A stretch of DNA of 64,000 nucleotides, from contig NZ_JAUCEN010000002.1 in the NCBI RefSeq assembly GCF_030348945.1, positions 3,224,001 through 3,288,000 on the forward strand. The letters run 5' to 3'. Of the stretch, positions 9,454 to 16,723 are shown piece after piece; position 1 is the first letter of the stretch, and each line of letters begins with the position of its first letter. The stretch is from Peribacillus sp. ACCC06369 (GTDB lineage Bacteria > Bacillota > Bacilli > Bacillales > DSM-1321). The position numbers were made by a program, and so were the translations under genes. The notes below the pieces were generated by a model. It did no database searches. It saw nothing but the letters and a program-made list of their open reading frames with translations, and was not told the origin of the DNA.

Positions 9454-11070
9454 TCACTTCTCAACCAAGCACTTAAACATACTCTTTATTAACTTCTCCA
9501 GCATAACGGGCGTATGGACGAAGGCACTATCAATGTGAAGGCGCTCAGTACGCTGGTGTGCATCCTTGCCGAACGGACCCACATTGAGCACGGGTGCCTG
9601 AAGTCTTTGCATATCAGCAAAAGGAATGCTGTAAGTATCGCCCCAGACTGGCGTATTCTTTTCAAAAGCCGTCCAGCCATCAGACCCCTCACGATAATGA
9701 ACATAGCTTAAATCGCAAATACCATTGAAATAATGAATTTGGCTGACTTCTTCATCAAGGAAGCTGGCAGTTTCCTTGATTAAATTCACAGAATTTACGA
9801 TAAGCGGATCATCTGACGTATTGACGGCTGGATAATATGGCGGTGCAAACAGCAATACAATGGCGGGTGCAAGCTCCTGACATTGTATCATCAGTTTTTC
9901 AGCGATTCGCAGTGACTTTTCCCGCTCATCCAAATCCATGTTCCCTTTTACTTCACTCTTGATTCGTTCAACAAAATTGCCTCCAAATTTCCCCTCGGCA
10001 TAAGAAAGTAACTTTTCGTAGCGCAATACTTTTACTTCTCCTACACCTTCAATTTGTTCACGCTGGCAAAGAGCTTTATATGATTCATTGCAATTCATCG
10101 CTGCTTCCTTTGCAACCTGCTCGAATAAATCCATAATTTCTGCAGCGCTTCTTTTCATGATGAAAACATTATAAAGCGCGGCTGCAAGATAAGGTGTCTG
10201 TGTTGAATATTGCAGTTTCAAATCTTTTTGCTGAAGCGATACGGGTAAAGGTGTTTCCTCGCCCAGATCACTTTCCTGAAAAAGAGTGTTCCACTCCATG
10301 AGCTGCGTAAGAAACGAGGCTATATAGTTGGCAGTTATCCCCTTTAATGGTTCACCCACGTGAGTTTCCTTCCCATAAAAAAGAGCAGCTGGCATGATTT
10401 TTCCCAACGTTCCAGAATAAATATAATGACTTTCATCGCCCGGTTTCTGTGAAAAGGATGGTTCACTATTTAAAAACATTTTATAGGAAATGTCATATTT
10501 ATCACGTAAGGTCACAAGTTCTTTAACTGCAGCCCTCATTCCCGCAGAATTCACTTCCTCATCAGGAACCGTTAACAGCAGGAGATTGATTGGCCATTGT
10601 TCAATGCTTGCCTTTTCGATGATAGCCATGTGAAGGGCAAGTCCCATTTTCATATCCATCGTTCCCCTGCCAAACAAGTACTTTCCCGATTCAAGATCAA
10701 TGCGCGCTTCTTCCGGGAGATCATCTTTCCGATCATGAAGTTTTTTCGTGAGCTCCTCTGGTTGAAAAGCGAGAGACTCAAGATCACCGTATTCTTCGGT
10801 ATGAACTGTATCAAAATGGCTAATTAATACAACTGTCTCCTTTGCTTCAGGATGTTTATAAAAGGCATTGACAAAATTTCTCCCTAAATCAGCTTCGTGA
10901 AGCGATAAGTACGCCGGATTCCTTTTATAATAATCAAGCTCTCTTAATTTCTCTTGTAACTTATAAGGAAACGTGCTTTCCCCCATTGTAAGTGTACGGC
11001 TTTCCCAGCTAACAAGTTCACATAACAAAGCACGAAGCGTTTCCGGAGTACCCCATAGTAATTGACTCAT
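9454..11070 (-). CDS. rocB: RocB-like M20 peptidase-family protein
   Basis: A 538-residue protein of the RocB type, a large variant of the M20 zinc-peptidase family linked to arginine use in Bacillus but without an assigned reaction. Metal-site landmarks are ISHFDTVH near 85, FGRGTMDMKMG near 137 and PDEEVNSAGM near 170, with the long C-terminal half typical of RocB. The start used is the ATG at 11070, preceded by AAAGGGG; an ATG at 11094 lacks a good site. It sits between the copy A DDAH gene and the YfcC transporter, which supports a role in arginine-derivative catabolism, perhaps hydrolysis of an N-acyl intermediate. Confidence 0.87.
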   Translation of the reverse strand: MSQLLWGTPETLRALLCELVSWESRTLTMGESTFPYKLQEKLRELDYYKRNPAYLSLHEADLGRNFVNAFYKHPEAKETVVLISHFDTVHTEEYGDLESLAFQPEELTKKLHDRKDDLPEEARIDLESGKYLFGRGTMDMKMGLALHMAIIEKASIEQWPINLLLLTVPDEEVNSAGMRAAVKELVTLRDKYDISYKMFLNSEPSFSQKPGDESHYIYSGTLGKIMPAALFYGKETHVGEPLKGITANYIASFLTQLMEWNTLFQESDLGEETPLPVSLQQKDLKLQYSTQTPYLAAALYNVFIMKRSAAEIMDLFEQVAKEAAMNCNESYKALCQREQIEGVGEVKVLRYEKLLSYAEGKFGGNFVERIKSEVKGNMDLDEREKSLRIAEKLMIQCQELAPAIVLLFAPPYYPAVNTSDDPLIVNSVNLIKETASFLDEEVSQIHYFNGICDLSYVHYREGSDGWTAFEKNTPVWGDTYSIPFADMQRLQAPVLNVGPFGKDAHQRTERLHIDSAFVHTPVMLEKLIKSMFKCLVEK

Positions 11071-11147
11071 TGAAATCCCCTTTCCGATTTTCATCTAATA
11101 TTAGAGTAATAGTGGGAAAAAACACTTTTATCGAAATTCTCCGAAGT

Positions 11148-11909
11148 TTAAAACCGCAGTGACAAACAGCTCAATCCACCATCCTGCTTTTGAAACTCCG
11201 ACATGTCCAGCTCAATCGTTTTAAAACCAACTTCATTCAATCGACGGGTCGTCTCATCATATCCCTTCGGAATAATCACATAGTCATTTACGAGGATGCA
11301 GTTTGCTGAGTATTCTTCTTCTGCTGAAACCGTGATTTTCTTGTATTGGGCAAAATTTGGATGGTCGAGGAATTCACCTGCTGCAACAATCAAGTCATTT
11401 CCTAGGTAGGCTATTCCTGTTTTCAGATGGAAGAACTCTTTTAATGGAACAATCGTCCCTTTATACCCTTCTGATTTTAAAATTTCCTTTAACTGGCGTG
11501 CACCTTCCTCGTTTGTACGATTCGAAATACCGATAAAAAATTGATCATCGACTTGAAGGACATCTCCCCCATCTAATGTGCCTGGAGCGTTTATATAGTG
11601 AAAATTAGCATAAAAATCCTTCAGAACCGACTCGATTTCTTTTATTTCACTGTTTCTGGAAACATCTCCTGGATTAGTAATGACTGCAAATTCCTGAGTC
11701 AGAACGGCGGTATCTTCAACGAATGTTGAATCTGGAAACTCCTCGCTTGCCGGCAAGTGTGTGACTGACACCCCACATTTTTTCAAAGCTTCCACGTAAG
11801 AAGCATGCTGTTGCAATACTTTTTCATAATTTGGCGTGCCAAGGTCGGATGTTGTTAATCCATTTACATAGCTTTTTCCTGGTGTTTTTACAATTACATG
11901 TTTATACAA
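11148..11909 (-). CDS. Dimethylarginine dimethylaminohydrolase-like pentein hydrolase (copy A)
   Basis: A 253-residue paralogue of the gene at 5787-6548, with the same landmarks: NGLTTSDLGTPNYEKV, DSTFVEDTAVL, LDGGDVLQV, FFHLKTG and a C-terminal nucleophile in QDGGLSCLSLRF. The TTG at 11909 is chosen because GGGGGA lies 7 nt upstream and the protein then starts YKHVIVKTPGKSYV, matching the start of the paralogue. An ATG at 11927 directly abuts the upstream stop and would add six unmatched residues. It is the second gene of the operon. Two near-full-length paralogues in one operon suggest either dosage or two related substrates. Confidence 0.85.
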   Translation of the reverse strand: MYKHVIVKTPGKSYVNGLTTSDLGTPNYEKVLQQHASYVEALKKCGVSVTHLPASEEFPDSTFVEDTAVLTQEFAVITNPGDVSRNSEIKEIESVLKDFYANFHYINAPGTLDGGDVLQVDDQFFIGISNRTNEEGARQLKEILKSEGYKGTIVPLKEFFHLKTGIAYLGNDLIVAAGEFLDHPNFAQYKKITVSAEEEYSANCILVNDYVIIPKGYDETTRRLNEVGFKTIELDMSEFQKQDGGLSCLSLRF

Positions 11910-11927
11910 AATTAAATCCCCCATCAT

Positions 11928-12803
11928 TTATATTGTACGCACCACAGGGCAAGTTAAACAGGTTGGACCGCCAGTGCCTTTGTAACTGATTTCAGTTCCT
12001 TTGTATTCATAAACTGTTGCCCCTGCATCAAGAAGTTTCCGCTTTGTGTAAGCGTTGCCAGAAGACATTACGCAAACCCGAGGAGCAATGGCGAGCACAT
12101 TGCAGCCTAAGTTCAAGTACTCATCTTCCGGCACTTCGATAAGCTGAATGCCCCGTTCAATAAGTAATTTTCTGAAAAAGACTGGCATTAGGCGAGAATG
12201 AACTACCGCTAAATCATGGTCGACCATACTGATGAAAGACATAAGATGGAGACACTCTGCCTCGCCTTGATCATGCGGAAGCTGAACTACGATGAATTCA
12301 TCCACTAGATGAGCGGTCATTTCTTTTAATTGCCGAATGGCTTCAGCGTTTGTACGATAACCATGTCCGACAACAAGGGTCTTATCATCAAGCCAAACGA
12401 TATCACCGCCATCCGCGACCGCATCACCCGTTAGATACCCAATGATCGGGATGTTTTTTTCCTTACAAAAATCCTTGTATACATTAGCCTCAGGCTGCCT
12501 TAATTCTTTCCCGGACTTTAAAATAATGGCTCCTTCGCTTGCGAATTTTACCGGGTCATGCGCATATAAGGAGTCAATCCCTACTACCGAAGATGCTGGC
12601 AAATAATCGATGTTTGGAACATATTTCTCCAAAATGGAAATAAAGTCACCATACTCTTTTAGGGCTTCTTTGAAATCTGGCTCTGACGCAAAGTTAAAGT
12701 TCCGCCATGCTTGGCTTAAATGCTCTTGACTGATAAAAGCATCGCTCGGATGTTTTACAATGACACGTTCCAATGGTTTGTACATAGACGAACAATATGT
12801 CAC
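11928..12803 (-). CDS. Amidinotransferase / DDAH-family pentein enzyme, first gene of the operon
   Basis: A 291-residue member of the same superfamily as its two downstream neighbours, but clearly distinct from them. Landmarks are LYAHDPVKF near 80, the ADGGDIVWLDD loop near 130, a histidine in DQGEAECLHLMSF near 180, and a C-terminal catalytic cysteine region KGTGGPTCLTCPV. The GTG at 12803 is used because AAGGAGG lies 8 nt upstream; an in-frame ATG at 12839 would extend the protein across a candidate operator. The family includes arginine deiminase, DDAH and amidinotransferases, so the exact reaction is open. It is transcribed from a sigma-A-like promoter at 12865-12894. Confidence 0.82.
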   Translation of the reverse strand: MTYCSSMYKPLERVIVKHPSDAFISQEHLSQAWRNFNFASEPDFKEALKEYGDFISILEKYVPNIDYLPASSVVGIDSLYAHDPVKFASEGAIILKSGKELRQPEANVYKDFCKEKNIPIIGYLTGDAVADGGDIVWLDDKTLVVGHGYRTNAEAIRQLKEMTAHLVDEFIVVQLPHDQGEAECLHLMSFISMVDHDLAVVHSRLMPVFFRKLLIERGIQLIEVPEDEYLNLGCNVLAIAPRVCVMSSGNAYTKRKLLDAGATVYEYKGTEISYKGTGGPTCLTCPVVRTI

Positions 12804-12817
12804 TGGCTCTCCCTCCT

Positions 12818-12855
12818 TTTTCCGCATAACGGAAAACACTTCCGCTAATAGGAAT
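12818..12855. promoter_or_regulatory. Candidate IclR operators at the operon start
   Basis: TTTTCCG and CGGAAAA flank five bases at 12818-12836, and TTCC/GGAA repeat at 12843-12854. They lie at or just after the expected transcription start of the minus-strand operon, a good place for repression. IclR-family operators are often TTCC/GGAA inverted repeats; assignment to the adjacent regulator is inference. Confidence 0.55.
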
Positions 12856-12864
12856 TTTTCTTTA

Positions 12865-12894
12865 ATTATAAAATTATTTTTGTTATAATGTCAA
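12865..12894 (-). promoter_or_regulatory. Sigma-A promoter of the arginine-type operon
   Basis: A perfect TTGACA (12894-12889) and a perfect TATAAT (12870-12865) are separated by 18 bp. On the plus strand an extended TGnTATAAT at 12881-12889 overlaps the -35 box and could serve the IclR gene, so the two promoters overlap. Confidence 0.75.
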
Positions 12895-12961
12895 TATGTT
12901 TTAAATATTCAAATAAATCCTCATGTTATTCAACTTGTGATGAAAGATAGGTGGTTTGTTT

Positions 12962-13702
12962 ATGCAATCTATTGACCGTGCCATGAACGTCATAAAGGTG
13001 CTAGTTTCCAATTCATCGGAAAACTGGCTGTCGATTACGGAACTTTCTCAAGAATGTGATCTTCCTGTCAGTTCCATGCATCGTTTGTTAAAAGCAATGT
13101 CCAAGCATGGATTAATTCAACAGGACGGACAATCTAAACAATATGGTTTAGGGAATATTTGGCTCGAATATGGTTTGCGTATGTATGACAAAATGGATTA
13201 CATCAGTCAAATTAGGCCTGAACTGGAAAGGCTGATGAACAAAGTGGAGGAAAGCGTCTATCTTAGCCAGCCAATAGGTATGGAGTCACTCGTTATTGAA
13301 CGAATCGACAGTGAAAAAAGCCAAATCCGGGTTTATGACCAGCTTGGTTCACGCGTACCTATGCATATTGGAGCTGCCAATAAAGTGATGCTCGCCTATA
13401 TGCCCTATAATCAAGCGAAAAAAATCGTAGATGTTCTTTTGCCAATTAAAGAAAGAGCAGCATTTTGGGATATATTGCAAGAAACTAAAATGAAAGGACA
13501 TGGAATCAGTCACAGCGAAAGGACAGAAGGAACATGTTCTGTAGCCGTTCCGATACTTAACCATTTTGGGGAAGTGCACGGGGCAGTGAGCATTGGTTTT
13601 GTCAGCTTTAACCTGACAGAAGAAAGACTTGATTTCCTCATTAAGAATGTGATGGAAACCGGCAATCGGGTTTCGTCAAAATTGGGGTATAGGGGTCAAT
13701 GA
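12962..13702 (+). CDS. IclR-family transcriptional regulator
   Basis: A 246-residue regulator starting MQSIDRAMNVIKVLVSNSSE, the typical IclR opening. A winged helix-turn-helix covers about residues 5-70 (LSITELSQECDLPVSSMHRL), and a GAF-like effector domain follows, with LGSRVPMHIGAANKVMLAYM and CSVAVPILNHFGEVHGAVSI. The ATG at 12962 has AGGTGG 7 nt upstream; an in-frame TTG at 12956 is less likely. It is divergent from the seven-gene arginine-type operon and shares its promoter region, so it probably controls that operon. The effector is unknown; an arginine derivative or intermediate is a reasonable guess. Confidence 0.88.
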   Translation: MQSIDRAMNVIKVLVSNSSENWLSITELSQECDLPVSSMHRLLKAMSKHGLIQQDGQSKQYGLGNIWLEYGLRMYDKMDYISQIRPELERLMNKVEESVYLSQPIGMESLVIERIDSEKSQIRVYDQLGSRVPMHIGAANKVMLAYMPYNQAKKIVDVLLPIKERAAFWDILQETKMKGHGISHSERTEGTCSVAVPILNHFGEVHGAVSIGFVSFNLTEERLDFLIKNVMETGNRVSSKLGYRGQ

Positions 13703-13729
13703 ATAAAGGAGCAGGGCGGATTAACGGAT

Positions 13730-13772
13730 AAAATGAAAAGAAGATGAATCATTTCATCTTCTTTTCGTTTTA
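13730..13772. terminator. Bidirectional terminator
   Basis: GAAAAGAAGATGAA and TTCATCTTCTTTTC pair over 14 bp, flanked by A and T runs. It lies between the convergent IclR gene and the minus-strand gene at 13775. Confidence 0.85.
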
Positions 13773-13774
13773 TA

Positions 13775-14023
13775 TTAATCGCTGCCTGTCACGAATAAAT
13801 CTTCTTTAAAATAGGCGAGGACCTCGCCGGCCACCACTGGTTCCCCCTCCAATACCTCCAATGACTCTATCTCCCCGCTGACCCCAATATCAATGATTTC
13901 CACACGTCCATCTTCCTTCTTAATCTGAAATAACTGTTCCCATTCGTAAAATCTGGAATTTTTGGATATTGAAATTTTTTCAACCCTGCCATCACATGGA
14001 CTAAGAATCACATCAACGTACAT
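13775..14023 (-). CDS. Small biotin/lipoyl-attachment-like protein without the target lysine
   Basis: An 82-residue protein resembling the barrel-sandwich (hammerhead) fold of biotin/lipoyl carrier domains. DVILSPCDGRVEKISI opens it, and GVSGEIESLEVLEGEPVVAG forms the second half. In real carriers the turn between the halves holds a modified lysine; here the tight turn is IGVSGEI, with no lysine, so modification is unlikely. A GGAAGGAA site precedes the ATG. It lies directly downstream of the DUF3055-like gene and the glutamate dehydrogenase and may be cotranscribed. I do not know a function. Confidence 0.65.
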   Translation of the reverse strand: MYVDVILSPCDGRVEKISISKNSRFYEWEQLFQIKKEDGRVEIIDIGVSGEIESLEVLEGEPVVAGEVLAYFKEDLFVTGSD

Positions 14024-14040
14024 TTACATCATTCCTTCCT

Positions 14041-14331
14041 TCAGTATTCTTCAAAATGAAATGGTGATTGTAAGACTAAATCGAGAAAGTTTTGGAACTC
14101 AGGTATATCTTCTTGTTCAATGCCCAGGGTTGGAGCCCAGTACTGATCTAAATTAATATCATTGGCACACAGCAGAATCATTCTTCCGCTTTGAATGGAA
14201 GTCACCATTGCTTTACCGAAAAACTGGGCCGAATAAACAATGGTCACATCATATCTATAATCTTGTGACAATAAGCAATAATGATGAATAGCCTGGTTTT
14301 CTTTATTTTCCGAAAGAATATCAAAATTCAA
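14041..14331 (-). CDS. Small protein resembling the SAV0927/DUF3055 family
   Basis: A 96-residue soluble protein with the segment HHYCLLSQDYRYDVTIVYSA then QFFGKAMVTSIQSGRMILL, which resembles small Firmicutes proteins of the DUF3055 (SAV0927) group, of unknown function. The TTG at 14331 is supported by AAGGGGG 7 nt upstream. It begins 34 bp after the glutamate dehydrogenase stop and is probably read from the same sigma-54 promoter. The family assignment is from memory of the pattern and should be checked. Confidence 0.7.
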   Translation of the reverse strand: MNFDILSENKENQAIHHYCLLSQDYRYDVTIVYSAQFFGKAMVTSIQSGRMILLCANDINLDQYWAPTLGIEQEDIPEFQNFLDLVLQSPFHFEEY

Positions 14332-14365
14332 CGGATTGCCCCCTTTCTTGTAAGCACTAATTCGT

Positions 14366-15643
14366 TCAGAACCTGACCCAACCTCGAAGCCGGGATGCCT
14401 CTGCTATTTTGTGAATCCCTTCAATATAAGCAGCTACTTTCATGTTCACGGAATATTTTTGGGAAGTATGGTAGACATTCAAAAAGCTGGCTGTTATTTT
14501 TTCCTTCAATCGTTCATCCACAAGCTCTTCCGTCCAGTAATAACCTTGGTTATTCTGGCACCATTCAAAATACGAGACTATCACCCCTCCTGAATTCGCC
14601 AAAATATCCGGGACTACCACTATACCTTTTTCATCGAGAATCTTAATCGCTTCTTTTGTTGTCGGCCCATTTGCTGCTTCGATCAGGATTTCACATTTTA
14701 ATCGTTTTGCATTATCTTTATTTACCACTCCGCTAATAGCTGCAGGAATTAGCACATCACACTCTTTTTCCAATAATTCTTGATTGGATAATGAATCTTT
14801 GTATAAATTCGATACGACACCAAAAGAGTCCCTGTTCTCCAAAAGGTAAGGAATGTCTAAGCCATTCGGATCGTATAATCCTCCAAGTTCATCCGCTATT
14901 CCGACTATCTTTGCCCCCATTTCATGTAAATACATCGCTAAATGACTGCCGACATTCCCGAATCCCTGGATGATTACCCGCATGCCTTCAATTGGAATCC
15001 TCTTTAAATCACTTATCATTTGAAGTGTATATAATACTCCCTTAGAAGTAGCCTTTTCCCGACCTTTCGATCCCCCTAATCTCAGTGGCTTTCCTGTAAT
15101 AAAGCCGGGTGAGTCGAATTCCCTTATGTGATCGTATTCATCTAGCATCCAGGCCATGATTTGAGAATTCGTATACATATCTGGTGCGGGAATATCCTTT
15201 GTAGGTCCCACTATTTGGCTGACTGCCCTGACATACCCTCTGCTTAATCGTTCTAGCTCAGACGAACTCATCTGTCTTGGATCACATACAATGCCGCCCT
15301 TTGCCCCTCCATATGGAAGATCGGTTATTCCGCATTTCAAACTCATCCAACCCGCCAAAGCCTTAACTTCTTCAGGTGTGACATCCGGGTGAAAACGAAT
15401 CCCCCCTTTCGTTGGACCAGCTGCATCATTATGTTGAGCCCGATACCCTTGAAACATCCTTGTCTCCCCATTATCCATTTGAATAGGAATACAGACTTCC
15501 AAAAAACGCATTGGCGTTTTTAAAAAGTCAAAAACCAGATCTGGATAGCCCAAAACATGAATGGCTTCTTTTAAGATGTCCTGGAATTCTTGCAGCGGGT
15601 TATCCAATTGCCGTTTTTCAATTACCTTAATTTTCCCTGTCAT
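14366..15643 (-). CDS. NAD-type glutamate dehydrogenase (RocG/GudB-like)
   Basis: A 425-residue Glu/Leu/Phe/Val dehydrogenase converting glutamate to 2-oxoglutarate and ammonium in the cytoplasm. Landmarks are GPTKGGIRFHPDVT, the catalytic PYGGAKGGIVCDP near 120, IPAPDMYTNSQIMAW, the Rossmann motif QGFGNVGSHLA near 225 and VPDILANSGGVIVSYFEW. The length is that of RocG and GudB. GAGAGG lies upstream of the ATG, and a sigma-54 promoter lies about 35 nt further up, as in B. subtilis rocG, so RocG is the better comparison. It provides the exit from arginine, proline and putrescine catabolism. RocG and GudB cannot be told apart by sequence alone here. Confidence 0.93.
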   Translation of the reverse strand: MTGKIKVIEKRQLDNPLQEFQDILKEAIHVLGYPDLVFDFLKTPMRFLEVCIPIQMDNGETRMFQGYRAQHNDAAGPTKGGIRFHPDVTPEEVKALAGWMSLKCGITDLPYGGAKGGIVCDPRQMSSSELERLSRGYVRAVSQIVGPTKDIPAPDMYTNSQIMAWMLDEYDHIREFDSPGFITGKPLRLGGSKGREKATSKGVLYTLQMISDLKRIPIEGMRVIIQGFGNVGSHLAMYLHEMGAKIVGIADELGGLYDPNGLDIPYLLENRDSFGVVSNLYKDSLSNQELLEKECDVLIPAAISGVVNKDNAKRLKCEILIEAANGPTTKEAIKILDEKGIVVVPDILANSGGVIVSYFEWCQNNQGYYWTEELVDERLKEKITASFLNVYHTSQKYSVNMKVAAYIEGIHKIAEASRLRGWVRF

Positions 15644-15676
15644 TTTAGCACCTCTCTTTTATTCTTATAAAGTATT

Positions 15677-15693
15677 AAGCAACTTTCATGCCA
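15677..15693 (-). promoter_or_regulatory. Sigma-54 (SigL) promoter of glutamate dehydrogenase
   Basis: On the minus strand TGGCAT and TTGCTT stand at the -24/-12 positions with exactly 10 bases between GG and GC. The predicted start is about 24 nt upstream of the ATG. The spacing is the diagnostic feature. Confidence 0.85.
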
Positions 15694-15759
15694 GCTTTGA
15701 AAACATAGTGTCGATAGTCATATACCGCCATTTGCAATCATCATCGGCACCAGCAATCA

Positions 15760-15826
15760 TCCAGACACATATGTATTAATTCATAGGCAATTCAGGTTTG
15801 CATACGTAAAAATGATGATTACATAC
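15760..15826. repeat. Element A: ~58-bp repeat upstream of glutamate dehydrogenase, candidate activator site
   Basis: From TCCAGAC through ATTAATTCATAGG to TTGCATACG this matches element B at 20494-20552 at roughly 80% or better by eye. It lies about 70-130 bp upstream of the sigma-54 promoter, the usual distance for an enhancer-binding activator. The rest of the 15644-16012 gap holds that promoter and a terminator; no gene is seen. Confidence 0.6.
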
Positions 15827-15879
15827 AAAAAAAGAGCACCCGATAAATGTAAAAACATTCATTGAGTGCTCTTTTTTTT
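15827..15879 (-). terminator. Terminator of the PTS-nanE operon
   Basis: AAAAAAGAGCAC and GTGCTCTTTTTT form the base of a long, imperfect hairpin, with a poly-T on either strand. It lies downstream of nanE. Confidence 0.8.
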
Positions 15880-16012
15880 GTTTATCCTGAAAAAGAAAGC
15901 TTTGATCTGTAGCAGATGCCAGATGATGGTACAAGTCTAATCAACGGCAGTCAGTCCAAGGAACCGACTGTTAAATTTAAAAGAAAAATACTCAAAATAT
16001 ATATTGAAACTT

Positions 16013-16714
16013 CTATTTTTCAGCCAACAGGTTTAACTCATCTACAAACCTTTTTGTGATAATTTCCGGGCGAGTAATGGCCGTTCCTACTACGACTGCA
16101 AAAGCGCCACTTTCAATAGCTTTTCTAGCATGATCTTTAGTATGAATATGCCCTTCAGCGATGATTGGGATTTTTAAGGCAGAAGAGAGTTTTCGAATAA
16201 GGTCATAATCAACTTCTTTTACGTATTTTGTTTCCTCTGTATACCCACACAATGTGGTTGATATTATATCAGCACCGAATTTTTCTGCGATTAGTCCCTC
16301 TTCAAAAGTCGCACAATCTGCCATCACTAAAATATTTGGATGCTCACTATGGATTTTTCCTATGATTCTTTCTACCGTTTCTCCATGAGGGCGCTTTCGT
16401 TGAGTCCCATCTAAAGCTACGATGGACGCTCCAGCCTCAATAATGCTTATTGCACTTTCATAGGTAGGAGTAATATATACTTCACATTCTTCAATCCATT
16501 GCTTGTGAATACCTAATACAGGTAATTTTGTTACCTTTTTAATCGCTTTAATATTTTCAGGCCCGGTAGCCCTAATACCAACTGCGCCTCCTTTTTCTGC
16601 AGCCTTGCTTAATGCGCCCATGATATCCGCCCCATACATCGGCCATCCCCTTCTAGCCTGGCACGACACTATCAATCCATTCTTAATAGATTCCAATACG
16701 TTTTTTTTATCCAT
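16013..16714 (-). CDS. nanE: N-acetylmannosamine-6-phosphate 2-epimerase
   Basis: A TIM-barrel epimerase of about 233 residues that converts ManNAc-6-phosphate to GlcNAc-6-phosphate. Landmarks are GLIVSCQARRGWPMYG, GAVGIRATGPENI near 45, LPVLGIHKQW, DGTQRKRPHGE and the C-terminal AVVVGTAITRP. The ATG at 16714 has AGGTGG 5 nt upstream. A GTG at 16723, directly after the PTS stop and with GGAG 8 nt away, would add three residues and is possible. It is the last gene of a mannose-family PTS operon, so that PTS probably brings in ManNAc or a related amino sugar as the 6-phosphate. No nagA or nagB is in the window. Confidence 0.92.
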   Translation of the reverse strand: MDKKNVLESIKNGLIVSCQARRGWPMYGADIMGALSKAAEKGGAVGIRATGPENIKAIKKVTKLPVLGIHKQWIEECEVYITPTYESAISIIEAGASIVALDGTQRKRPHGETVERIIGKIHSEHPNILVMADCATFEEGLIAEKFGADIISTTLCGYTEETKYVKEVDYDLIRKLSSALKIPIIAEGHIHTKDHARKAIESGAFAVVVGTAITRPEIITKRFVDELNLLAEK

Positions 16715-16723
16715 AATTACCAC

